A DNA stretch of 39,869 nucleotides from the NCBI GenBank assembly GCA_046757465.1, contig JBHHYH010000024.1, forward strand, positions 1 through 39,869, given 5' to 3'. Made by a program: the position numbers and the translations under genes. Positions 1-7,796 of the stretch are shown piece by piece (positions within the stretch are counted from its first letter, which is position 1; every line of letters starts with the position of its first letter). A model generated the notes under the pieces. It did no database searches. It was not told the DNA's origin and saw nothing but the letters and a program-made list of their open reading frames with translations. This DNA comes from Scalindua_A sp046757465 (lineage in GTDB: Bacteria; Planctomycetota; Brocadiia; Brocadiales; Scalinduaceae).

Positions 1-145
1 TGAAGCGAATTTGTTTTGTAAATCTATAGGAAGGAAAAGGTCTCGTTTCTGTAAGGCATGAAAATGTGAAATACTTTGTGCCTTTGGGTGAAAAATCAAA
101 ATTACCACCCTCGTCTATAAACATATAAAGAGTATTGTCTTTCAT
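1..145 (-). CDS. DUF3800 domain protein, N-terminal part (cut by window edge, possibly broken)
   Basis: This is a 48-codon reading frame starting at an ATG at 145 and running off the window. The opening reads MKDNTLYMFIDEGGNFDFSP, then KGTKYFTFSCLTETRPF. The IDExGN motif followed by GTKYF is the usual beginning of DUF3800 proteins, an uncharacterised family often found beside defence genes and suspected of nuclease activity. It lies downstream of hsdS on the same strand. From about base 60 towards base 1 the DNA also aligns, in another frame, with the 3' end of hsdS, so the DUF3800 frame may stop being genuine there. No strong ribosome site is visible. I am fairly confident of the family and unsure whether the gene is intact. 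Confidence 0.6.
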   Translation of the reverse strand, partial: MKDNTLYMFIDEGGNFDFSPKGTKYFTFSCLTETRPFPSYRFTKQIRF

Positions 146-248
146 GATATCTTAGACCACATTCTAGTTTTTAACTTTATCAATCTTTTGGTTTTACCTG
201 TAGCTGACCAGGCACTTGTTCCATCTCAATGATCTTTATACTACTGTC

Positions 249-392
249 TTACTTAAACAAATTTTTGATTGTGTCACGATGATGTTCAGGCATTTCATAT
301 CCAAGATATATGGAATCAAGAACCATAAAGTGTTCCCATTTAACATTTCGCTTAGAATCATCACCATCTGGAATCTCTTCTTTAATTTTCAT
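249..392 (-). CDS. small 47-aa protein coupled to hsdS, function unknown
   Basis: The ATG at 392 directly follows the hsdS stop codon (TAAATG), which suggests translational coupling by ribosomes finishing hsdS. The product starts MKIKEEIPDGDDSKRNVKWE and ends MPEHHRDTIKNLFK. It is hydrophilic, with a mixed charged beginning and a plausible C-terminal helix, and has no signal peptide or cysteine motif. I do not recognise a family. It could be a small accessory of the restriction locus or the leftover tail of a larger gene. The next gene, the DUF3800 frame, starts about 100 bases further on. Confidence 0.45.
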   Translation of the reverse strand: MKIKEEIPDGDDSKRNVKWEHFMVLDSIYLGYEMPEHHRDTIKNLFK

Positions 393-1595
393 TTATCCAA
401 AATGCCTCTGCATAAGGGCGTTGAAGTGGTTGTCCATTTCGTCTAGTGACGCGCGCATTTTTTGTTTTGTTTGTTCGACCTGCTCGACGACTGAAGCGAA
501 TTTGTTTTGTAATTCAATTGGAGGAAACGGGATTAATAATCTTCTCAATTTTTCCTTAGATATATTCGGCATTGAACCTGCACTACCCGTTGCAAGATTT
601 TGTATAACCCTGCGAAACCCTTTTTCAACAAGCAATTTCCACAAAAAAATCCCATTCACTAATTCTTTCTTATAATTCAATCGAAAGATTGTATCTGGCA
701 ATAACAAGTTTCTTTTACAATCAAAAACAAATGCTGAGGCGGCAACAAGCTCTTTTGTATTCTTTCTCGTAAATAATAAATCCTGTTTTTTTACTTCTAC
801 TTTTTTTTCTATTTTTATATTTGTAGGAATGACTTTGTGGTTTTTCGGGTTAAAATAGCAGTAAGTAACAGCGCCTAATTTTAAAATAACAGGGATTTCA
901 TTCAATTGTCTCTGAGTATCAAGACAAACGGGACTCCATCCACTCTCTATACTATCAATTACAGAACCCAAATATGTAGTTTCCCATTCCTTATCATTAA
1001 TTACCGGATCTCCGAACATTTCAAGAAAGACAGATTCAAGATAATAATCAAAAAGATTGAGCTGTTCTTTGCGTTTTTCGCAGAGGCTTTCGGCTGTGTC
1101 GAGGATTTGGACGATTTGTTGCTGCCGAGGAACCTCAACATAAGGAACAGGATGCTTTGAATATAACTCCCATTTAAGATTGGGATATGTCGTTGTTCCA
1201 ACTATAGTCTTAATAAAATTATGAGAAAAAGGGCTATTCAATAAGTACCATAAATATTTAGAAACAACTTTTTCTTTTTTAGGCACAAGACGTAACAAGA
1301 AATTTGACGATACAATCTTGTTTGATAACTCACTATCGACCAATGCTGTTTTTCCAGACAATATATTTCTTTTAGAACCGCTTGACTTAACAACTAGAAG
1401 ATCTCCCTCTTGGGCTAATAACTTTTTAAGATTTTTATGTTCAAATGATCGTTCTTCAAAAGCATTTTTAAAATGGCCATTTCCGTCAATATTACTTACT
1501 TTGACAACAGGAAATTCATGGTCATGTTGGCCAAGATCATCGCCATACGAACATGGTCGATTATCAACTAAATCTTCCAGATGTAACACTCTCAT
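393..1595 (-). CDS. hsdS: Type I restriction-modification specificity subunit HsdS
   Basis: This 400-residue protein is the DNA-recognition subunit of a Type I restriction-modification complex, which it shares with HsdM and HsdR. It has the two-half layout of the family. A first target-recognition domain covers about residues 1-155. A helical spacer (about 155-195) contains RQQQIVQILDTAESLCEKRK and then YYLESVFLEMFGDP. A second recognition domain covers about 200-350, and a terminal helical spacer contains PPIELQNKFASVVEQVEQTK. The start ATG overlaps the hsdM stop in ATGA, fixing the start and implying coupled translation. Length is normal. The exact DNA target cannot be read from the sequence. 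Part of its 3' end is duplicated at the window edge. Confidence 0.95.
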   Translation of the reverse strand: MRVLHLEDLVDNRPCSYGDDLGQHDHEFPVVKVSNIDGNGHFKNAFEERSFEHKNLKKLLAQEGDLLVVKSSGSKRNILSGKTALVDSELSNKIVSSNFLLRLVPKKEKVVSKYLWYLLNSPFSHNFIKTIVGTTTYPNLKWELYSKHPVPYVEVPRQQQIVQILDTAESLCEKRKEQLNLFDYYLESVFLEMFGDPVINDKEWETTYLGSVIDSIESGWSPVCLDTQRQLNEIPVILKLGAVTYCYFNPKNHKVIPTNIKIEKKVEVKKQDLLFTRKNTKELVAASAFVFDCKRNLLLPDTIFRLNYKKELVNGIFLWKLLVEKGFRRVIQNLATGSAGSMPNISKEKLRRLLIPFPPIELQNKFASVVEQVEQTKQKMRASLDEMDNHFNALMQRHFG

Positions 1596-3142
1596 ATATT
1601 TCCCCGCATATTCTTGATCAAGCTTTGAATATCGTTCTCAAGAACTTCAATTTTCTCCAAAATAATTTCGGGTTTATCATACTTAGGTGGAGCATAGTCG
1701 ATTTCTTTATAGCGATTGATACTAAGATCATATTTGTAGTCTATGATTTCACTCACCGGTACAAAGAAGTGTTTGGCTTTGCGGTTGTCGTTTGCATTTT
1801 TATTTCGGAATTTCCATTCCTTTACGATATCCGGAAGATCATTTGCTTCAATCCTGTCACGTTTATCATCCAGTGAATAACCATCCGCCTGCATATCATA
1901 GAACCACACACGTTCTGTCGTACCTCCTTTGACAAAAACAAGAATCGCTGTGCTGACTCCCGCATATGGTCTAAATACACCTGAAGGCATGGAGACAACA
2001 CCTTGCAGTTCGCAATCTTCAATCAGCATCTTCCGCAAACCCTTATGCGCGTTTGAAGAACCAAATAACACTCCGTCCGGCACGATCACGGTCGCACGTC
2101 CGCCGATCTTGAGTGAATTGATCATGCAGTTAACGAAAAGGAGTTCCGTCTTTGTCGTCTTAAGTGAAAGATTTTCGTTTATATCGCCTTTATCTATATT
2201 GCCCTTAAAGGGTGGATTGGCAAGGATCACGTTATACTGATTATCTTCATTGTATTTTTTTGAGAGCGTGTCAACACGTTCTATATTCGGGTGGGTGATC
2301 CCATGGAGCAGAAGGTTCATTAAGCCGATACGCACCATAGTGGTATCAAAGTCGTACCCGAAAAATGTCTTTTCCCTGAGCGCCGTCCACAAACGTTCAT
2401 CCGTAAGCTTATCGCCAAAACCGCGCGCAAAACTATCTTCATCTCTTGTGATAAGTTTTTTGGTGGTATGGGTTGTCAGGATATATTGATAAGCGCCAAG
2501 CAGAAACCCGCCGGTACCACAGGCTGGGTCTCCGATTGTCTCGCCAATCTTCGGGCCTACCAGTTCACACATGAGTTTAATAATATGCCTTGGCGTACGG
2601 AACTGCCCGTTTTTGCCTGATGTGGAAATCTCTGAAAGTAGAAATTCGTACATATCTCCCTGAGTGTCATGGAATGTCTGTCCGGATTGTGTCTGTTTTT
2701 CGATCTCAGCATACAGAGCATCAATAATGCTTACGGCCTCAACAAGCAGAGAAGGCTTGGGAATGATAAACACAGCATCAGCCATGTATTTCGCAAATAC
2801 ACTTTCTTCTCCGTTAACCTGTTTGATAAAGGGGAAGACATTGGTCTGTACATGCGTAAGCATTTCACCGCCTTCGAGTTGTTTAAAATGACTCCAGCGC
2901 AATGTCTGCTTATCAATTTTCTCTTTTGTTTGTAACGATGTAAATTTGCCCTTAAAGACAGAAGTGTATTTCTCGCCAGTCCATTCCGCATCTTTCTTAA
3001 GCTTTAAATCCAGCTCGTCGAGCCGTCTCATAAATAACAGGTACGATATCTGTTCAATTGCCGTTAGGGGATTCGCAATCCCGCCGCTCCAGAAATTATC
3101 CCAGAGCTGATTGATCAATGATTTCATCTTTGGTGTTAACAT
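1592..3142 (-). CDS. hsdM: Type I restriction-modification methyltransferase subunit HsdM
   Basis: This 516-residue N6-adenine DNA methyltransferase subunit methylates the half-sites read by HsdS. It begins with the N-terminal helical domain of the family (residues 1 to about 140). The AdoMet-binding motif DPACGTGGF is at about 205-213 and the catalytic NPPF at 309-312. Both are intact, so the enzyme should be active. The ATG at 3142 is preceded by AAGGA at good spacing. It overlaps hsdS by four bases. The gene lies about 200 bases downstream of fic, and I see no strong separate promoter, so it is probably read from the fic promoter. Confidence 0.96.
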   Translation of the reverse strand: MLTPKMKSLINQLWDNFWSGGIANPLTAIEQISYLLFMRRLDELDLKLKKDAEWTGEKYTSVFKGKFTSLQTKEKIDKQTLRWSHFKQLEGGEMLTHVQTNVFPFIKQVNGEESVFAKYMADAVFIIPKPSLLVEAVSIIDALYAEIEKQTQSGQTFHDTQGDMYEFLLSEISTSGKNGQFRTPRHIIKLMCELVGPKIGETIGDPACGTGGFLLGAYQYILTTHTTKKLITRDEDSFARGFGDKLTDERLWTALREKTFFGYDFDTTMVRIGLMNLLLHGITHPNIERVDTLSKKYNEDNQYNVILANPPFKGNIDKGDINENLSLKTTKTELLFVNCMINSLKIGGRATVIVPDGVLFGSSNAHKGLRKMLIEDCELQGVVSMPSGVFRPYAGVSTAILVFVKGGTTERVWFYDMQADGYSLDDKRDRIEANDLPDIVKEWKFRNKNANDNRKAKHFFVPVSEIIDYKYDLSINRYKEIDYAPPKYDKPEIILEKIEVLENDIQSLIKNMRGNI

Positions 3143-3164
3143 AATCAGTCCTTTTTAAATCATT

Positions 3165-3260
3165 TTATAACGTTGGGGTTGGGATACTTCCTGAGACAGA
3201 AAATTCGATCTCATATCTTGGCCGAAGTGTCTTTGTTGTAACCTTGATACTCTTTTTCAT
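3165..3260 (-). CDS. possible 31-aa leader ORF or gene remnant before hsdM
   Basis: In the gap between fic and hsdM an open frame of 31 codons starts with MKKSIKVTTKTLRPRYEIEF and stops 22 bases before the hsdM start. The same frame stays open further upstream, for about 49 codons in all, without a usable start. It reads like the C-terminal part of a protein rather than random sequence. I recognise no family. It may be a remnant left when fic was inserted, or a short leader peptide. Support is weak. Confidence 0.2.
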   Translation of the reverse strand: MKKSIKVTTKTLRPRYEIEFSVSGSIPTPTL

Positions 3261-3338
3261 ATCAACCCGATAGCTTCTTAATTCTCCAACCCGTGCTTTT
3301 ACGGCATTGCAATACTAAATTTCTAATCGTAGGTACCT

Positions 3339-4457
3339 CTACTTAAACAATCCTAAATATTCAGATAAAGCAAACAATCTGTTTCTTGAAAAACCCGTTA
3401 CTTCTTTTAAAAAACCAAACCGCTGAAAATCAGTGATTATCCTTGAGCCGGCGGCAAAACCTACATTGAGATATTCCGCCGTTTGATTGATTGAAATAAC
3501 CGGACATGAAAAGAGAAAAAGCAGGAACTTCTGCGCTGTCTTGGCTTTTCTCCCTAATGTTATGATTTTTTCTTCATATCGTTTTCTTAGCTTTACAATT
3601 GCTTCCAGGGTCTCCTTTCCGTTCTTGGCTGTTGCAATCACTCCTGATAAGAAAAACTTTATCCACTGATCCAGATCATGAGAACTTCTTACCACAGTAA
3701 GCGCGTCGTAATACGATCCCTTGTTCCTTTCAAAAAAGTCTGAAAGATACAAACAAGGCTTACTTAATATGTTCATGTCAACAAGCTGTAAAGTGATAAG
3801 AAGCCTTCCTATTCGGCCGTTACCGTCTAAAAAGGGATGAATTGTTTCAAATTGATAATGGCTGATAGCAACCTTTATGAGGTTTGGAATATTAAGTTCT
3901 CTATTGTGCCAAAACTTTTCAATATCGGTCAATAAATCTGGTAAGTCTTCATGATGGGGTGGAACGAAAAAAGCATCTTGTAAACTTGATCCACCAATCC
4001 AGTTTTGACTATGCCGAATTTCTCCGGGTAATTTACTCTGACCACGCACACCTGACATCAGCTCTCTATGGGCTTCTTTTAAAAGCCGCATAGATAACGG
4101 AAGTTTCTCAAGTTCTCTAATAGAGTAATTCATGGCATTAATATAGTTTCGCACCTCAACCCAGTCATCTCTTTTTTCCGGATTAATTTCACTTTCCGGC
4201 AGGACGACTTCATCAATATCTGTTCTTGTACCTTCAATTCTGCTCGAAGTCGTTGCTTCTTTAGCGACATGCATTTGAATAAAGAAATCCACATCAGGTA
4301 CGAGTGTCGAATAGGCGTTAAGTTCACCTAAGTACCGCATAGCTTCCTCAAGCAAAAGTACTATTTGCCTATCTTTCCACTTATAATCTTGATTAATAAA
4401 AGACGGCAAAAAACTTTTGTATTCATATTGTTGTTTGTGTTTTCCGGAGTTATACAT
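3339..4457 (-). CDS. Fic family protein (predicted AMP-transferase) with C-terminal winged helix
   Basis: This 372-residue protein carries the complete Fic active site HPFLDGNGRIGR at residues 207-218, with the catalytic His and the phosphate-binding Arg. Such enzymes usually transfer AMP from ATP to a hydroxyl on a target protein. The N-terminal part holds the inhibitory helix motif SSRIEG at about 71-76 (the S/TxxxEG type), so activity is probably held in check by the protein itself. Residues about 310-372 look like a winged helix (NQTAEYLNVGFAAGSRII), which suggests DNA binding and possible autoregulation. It sits between hsdR and hsdM on the same strand and has its own promoter at 4528-4556. 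Its target is unknown. Confidence 0.92.
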   Translation of the reverse strand: MYNSGKHKQQYEYKSFLPSFINQDYKWKDRQIVLLLEEAMRYLGELNAYSTLVPDVDFFIQMHVAKEATTSSRIEGTRTDIDEVVLPESEINPEKRDDWVEVRNYINAMNYSIRELEKLPLSMRLLKEAHRELMSGVRGQSKLPGEIRHSQNWIGGSSLQDAFFVPPHHEDLPDLLTDIEKFWHNRELNIPNLIKVAISHYQFETIHPFLDGNGRIGRLLITLQLVDMNILSKPCLYLSDFFERNKGSYYDALTVVRSSHDLDQWIKFFLSGVIATAKNGKETLEAIVKLRKRYEEKIITLGRKAKTAQKFLLFLFSCPVISINQTAEYLNVGFAAGSRIITDFQRFGFLKEVTGFSRNRLFALSEYLGLFK

Positions 4458-4527
4458 TGTTACACCTCAATAGACTGTCAGCAAAGCATCCTCGTGTTAT
4501 AGGCTTTACATCCTACACAAGGAAGCC

Positions 4528-4556
4528 ATATTATCATTTATCGCACATAATGTCAA
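4528..4556 (-). promoter_or_regulatory. sigma-70-type promoter for fic-hsdM-hsdS
   Basis: On the minus strand TTGACA (4556-4551) is followed by exactly 17 bases and then TAATAT (4533-4528). The fic start is about 70 bases downstream. A copy of the octamer TGATAATA (4536-4529) overlaps the -10 box, so a protein bound there would block transcription. Confidence 0.65.
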
Positions 4557-4676
4557 TAAATATATTTTTATTATTAATTGGCCCTTGTTTTAAATGTATT
4601 TCCTCTAGGTAATAATATAAACTTTCTTATTATCATTTTACAGTATATATGATAATATGAAGAAAGTCTATTATCA
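4529..4676 (-). promoter_or_regulatory. cluster of TGATAATA inverted repeats upstream of fic (candidate operators)
   Basis: The octamer TGATAATA or its complement TATTATCA occurs at 4529-4536, 4628-4635, 4650-4657 and 4669-4676. A one-mismatch copy, TAATAATA, is at 4610-4617. The copies at 4650-4657 and 4669-4676 form an inverted repeat with an 11-base spacer, and those at 4610-4617 and 4628-4635 form another with 10 bases. One copy overlaps the fic -10 box. This is the layout of a regulator binding cooperatively; the Fic winged helix is a natural candidate. The region is AT-rich, so chance copies are easier than usual. Confidence 0.45.
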
Positions 4677-4744
4677 CTTCAGTTTCAGCTTTACTCTGCT
4701 CGTTTTGTTAACTCATGAGCAAAATCTCTGGTTTCCGTACGGAA

Positions 4745-4785
4745 ATTAAATGGGGTAATGTCAAGCACATATTACCCTATTTAAT
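4745..4785 (-). terminator. hairpin just after hsdR (likely terminator)
   Basis: Immediately after the hsdR stop codon two arms, ATTAAAT-g-GGGTAAT and ATTACCC-t-ATTTAAT, pair over 14 base pairs with one mismatch around an 11-base loop. It would end hsdR transcription and fits fic having its own promoter. A perfect 14-base palindrome, TTTCCGTACGGAAA, follows at 4732-4745. The remainder of the 332-base gap between hsdR and fic holds only the operator cluster and the fic promoter. Confidence 0.55.
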
Positions 4786-4789
4786 GTGT

Positions 4790-7585
4790 TTATACCCCTA
4801 TTTTCTGTACAAAACCAAGGATTTCTTCGATTTCGGCTGGGGGGAAAATACCGCGGATACCCTGTGGATGTAGTTGCGTAAATGGTGCCTGTATAAGGTC
4901 TTTCTTCTCTACAGTGCCACGTTGAAGAATAAATGTTTTAAGGGTCAGAATAAATTGTATCTGCTTTTCGCCAAAGGTGTTATGTTCACGTAAAAAGTCA
5001 TCGAAGGCAACACATACGATCTCAGTATATGTGGCTATCTCTTCAATGCCTAAAATATGCCTAATAAACTGAATGAACTTAGCGCTCTTGTTATCATAAA
5101 TTTCCTGCAATATATACTCTGTTACATGAGGATAATGTTCCTTTAAAATACCGGCTAATTCCCCAATTTCATCATCTGCTACTTCATCTCCCTGGATAAT
5201 TTTCTGAAGCACAATGTTTGTTTTTACAAGTTCACGAATAAATTCTTCTACCTTACGCCGGTATTTATCTACTGTCATGCGTTCATGCTGAGGACCAAAC
5301 TCAATTGTCTCTTTCACTGTTATAAGGTCCTGAATATTGATCTTTTTCTCTGAAACTTTCTTAGTCTGCCTGTATTTCATAAGAGGTGCAAGACGCTCAA
5401 TCATCTCATCAAGATTATTGTCTGATACAATTACCCAGAAATGGTTTGACTGGACTTTTTCAATCCATTCCCGCTCACGATTAACAACATTCACAGTCAG
5501 TGGCAACTCACTGACCTTTTCTATGATTGTTTCTTTAAGTGCTTCATATCTTTCATCGTCTCCGGCCAGTCGAGCCGTCTGAGCTTCAATCCCATCCAGC
5601 TCAAAACGCATGGCCTTAAAGTCTGTATCTGACAGCACACGCATAAGCGGGCCAATGTGCATGCGCAGATAATCAAGTTTCTCGTCTGTTACATTTATCC
5701 AGAAGTTGTCATCCGTTACCTTTTCCAGGCGCTCCTGATTTTCTAAAATGACAACAGAGTTCCTCGGCAATGCGGTAATATTTTCTCTGATTGTACTAAC
5801 TGTTTTCTGTTCAATCGCTTCATCTTTTTTTTGTTGAGAAACAAATAATTTATCAAGTCGAGCTTCAAAAAGCCTGACCGGAAGCGGAAGTGTTCCTCCT
5901 GACTCTCTTCCTCTCGGCGTCATTTGGAAATATTCAAAATTCTCCCAGCAGTCTATTATGAGAAACTTATCTTTTTCAGGACACCACGGTTTTATATTGT
6001 CAGGATCGAGTACGCGTGTGCCACGTCCAATCATCTGCCAGAATTTTGTGTAAGAGAATACCGGTTTGGCAAAAACAAGGTTTACAATTTCAAGCACATC
6101 AATGCCGGTATCCAGCATATCCACACTGATGGCAATGCGTGGCATGTCTTTGGTTTTAAAACGATCAAGAATACCTCCTTTGCCATGAACGCCTTTAAAG
6201 CCTGAAATAATAACTTCTGCAAGCTGGCCCCTGTATTCAGGATAAAGTGCATCAAAAACTTCGCATAACCTGTAAGCGTGTTTCTTTGAGATAGCAAAAA
6301 ATATCGTTTTACCGGGGAGAACGCCGTTTAAATCCTTTATGCACTCCTCCATAAATTCGCGCACAATAAGCGCATTCGTCCCTTTGTTGGTAACTTTCTT
6401 TTCAAGTTCTGTCCCTTCAAAATTAAATTCATCGGGATCTTCTCCCTCCTGAATCAGCCTGTTCTTTTCTGCCTCAGCTATGGTTTCGCTGTTAATGCCT
6501 TCCTGTTGAAATCTTGTGCGTAGTTTTAAGACTTCAAAGTCGGATAAATAGGGAGGGATATTGTTAATAGCTTCTTCATAAGAATAGGCAAATGTCGGCA
6601 AGCCATCTTCGCAGTCAAACAATTTAAAGGTGTTGTGTTCTATAGCGTCTTTCGGTGTGGCGGTAAGACCAAGCTGTATCGCGTCAAAATAATCAAAGAT
6701 ATTCTTATAGACGTTATAAATTGACCGGTGGCTTTCATCCGCAACAATCATGTCAAAATAATGAGGATTGAGGGGGCAATCTTCCTGCTGTATCAGATTG
6801 AGCATAGTAGGATATGTCGCACAATAAATGCGCCTGTCAGAAGCAAATTTTATCTCACCGGTTTTAGGCCATATCGGTGCATTGGGAAGGTGTTCCTTAA
6901 AAGTCTCTAATGCCTGTTCTCTAAGGGCAATACGGTCAACAAGAAACAGAACTTTCTGAACCCAGTTGGAACGCATAAGAACATCTAAGAGCCCCATGCA
7001 GGTGCGTGTTTTTCCTGTACCTGTCGCCATAACCAGAAGAAACTTCCGGTGCTTTTTCTCAACACGTTCGAGCACAGAACGAATTGCCTGAATCTGATAG
7101 GGACGCCCTGCGATATCTGTATTAATTAACTCACTTGATAGTATCTTGCTGTTTTTCCGCAGAAACTGCATGCGATCAAGATCAGCAATTGTGGGAAAGC
7201 CAAATACATTTCGCGGTGGGTATCGCTCGGTATCCCAGAAAAAGATATCATAACCATTTGTGTAAAAAACAAACGGCATGGGGCCACCCTTTGCTTTTTG
7301 GATTTTCTCGGCATAATTGCGTGCCTGTTCTTTTCCGGCTTCAGCATCAACTGACGTCTTCTTTGCTTCAACAACCGCTACCGGCCTGCCTTCTTTAGAG
7401 AGAAGAGCATAATCTGCAAAAAGATGACCTTGATAAGGAGTCTGCGGTTCTCTTACTCCCTGTGGTAGACCAACCCAGATATCAAGTTCCTGTGTTACCT
7501 GTGACGGATCCATAACATCCCAGCCGGCAAACTTAAGCCGTTTATCAATTATCTCTTTTCTTGTTTGCGCTTCATTTTTGGACAT
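4790..7585 (-). CDS. hsdR: Type I restriction endonuclease/translocase subunit HsdR
   Basis: This 931-residue motor and nuclease subunit cuts unmethylated DNA after ATP-driven translocation. The N-terminal nuclease domain shows the PD-(D/E)xK pattern: D58 in HLFADYAL and E73-A-K75 in VVEAKK. The superfamily 2 helicase motor follows, with Walker A MATGTGKT at about 186-193, DESH at 283-286, GLTATP just beyond, and the arginine-finger motif MIGRGTRVL further on. The C-terminal part resembles the EcoEI-type HsdR tail. All key residues are present. The ATG is preceded by AGAGGG. The gene has its own promoter and terminator, so it is probably a unit separate from fic-hsdM-hsdS. Confidence 0.96.
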   Translation of the reverse strand: MSKNEAQTRKEIIDKRLKFAGWDVMDPSQVTQELDIWVGLPQGVREPQTPYQGHLFADYALLSKEGRPVAVVEAKKTSVDAEAGKEQARNYAEKIQKAKGGPMPFVFYTNGYDIFFWDTERYPPRNVFGFPTIADLDRMQFLRKNSKILSSELINTDIAGRPYQIQAIRSVLERVEKKHRKFLLVMATGTGKTRTCMGLLDVLMRSNWVQKVLFLVDRIALREQALETFKEHLPNAPIWPKTGEIKFASDRRIYCATYPTMLNLIQQEDCPLNPHYFDMIVADESHRSIYNVYKNIFDYFDAIQLGLTATPKDAIEHNTFKLFDCEDGLPTFAYSYEEAINNIPPYLSDFEVLKLRTRFQQEGINSETIAEAEKNRLIQEGEDPDEFNFEGTELEKKVTNKGTNALIVREFMEECIKDLNGVLPGKTIFFAISKKHAYRLCEVFDALYPEYRGQLAEVIISGFKGVHGKGGILDRFKTKDMPRIAISVDMLDTGIDVLEIVNLVFAKPVFSYTKFWQMIGRGTRVLDPDNIKPWCPEKDKFLIIDCWENFEYFQMTPRGRESGGTLPLPVRLFEARLDKLFVSQQKKDEAIEQKTVSTIRENITALPRNSVVILENQERLEKVTDDNFWINVTDEKLDYLRMHIGPLMRVLSDTDFKAMRFELDGIEAQTARLAGDDERYEALKETIIEKVSELPLTVNVVNREREWIEKVQSNHFWVIVSDNNLDEMIERLAPLMKYRQTKKVSEKKINIQDLITVKETIEFGPQHERMTVDKYRRKVEEFIRELVKTNIVLQKIIQGDEVADDEIGELAGILKEHYPHVTEYILQEIYDNKSAKFIQFIRHILGIEEIATYTEIVCVAFDDFLREHNTFGEKQIQFILTLKTFILQRGTVEKKDLIQAPFTQLHPQGIRGIFPPAEIEEILGFVQKIGV

Positions 7586-7753
7586 ATATACCCTCTAAAT
7601 AAACAAGGATAATTGAAAGAGTAACAGGGTAATTAGGGACAGGCCCGCAAAAACAAGTATATGTAAAAGCTCATTCGTATAAACGAGCAATTATATTTGG
7701 TTTGATGGTTTTAAACTGTGATGAAAGAGGCTTGATGTTCCTTTCCGTCTAAT

Positions 7754-7781
7754 ATTATAAATTTGTATCTTTGTTTTGCAA
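7754..7781 (-). promoter_or_regulatory. promoter for hsdR
   Basis: On the minus strand TTGCAA (7781-7776), 16 bases, then a perfect TATAAT (7759-7754), just beyond the rarA stop. It would give a leader of about 160 bases before hsdR. Confidence 0.45.
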
Positions 7782-7796
7782 TATTATAATATCTAA

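Noticed and set aside
310..675. 121-codon plus-strand frame opposite hsdS
   Set aside because: It lies inside hsdS, whose domains and coupling to hsdM are clear, and has no family resemblance or ribosome site.
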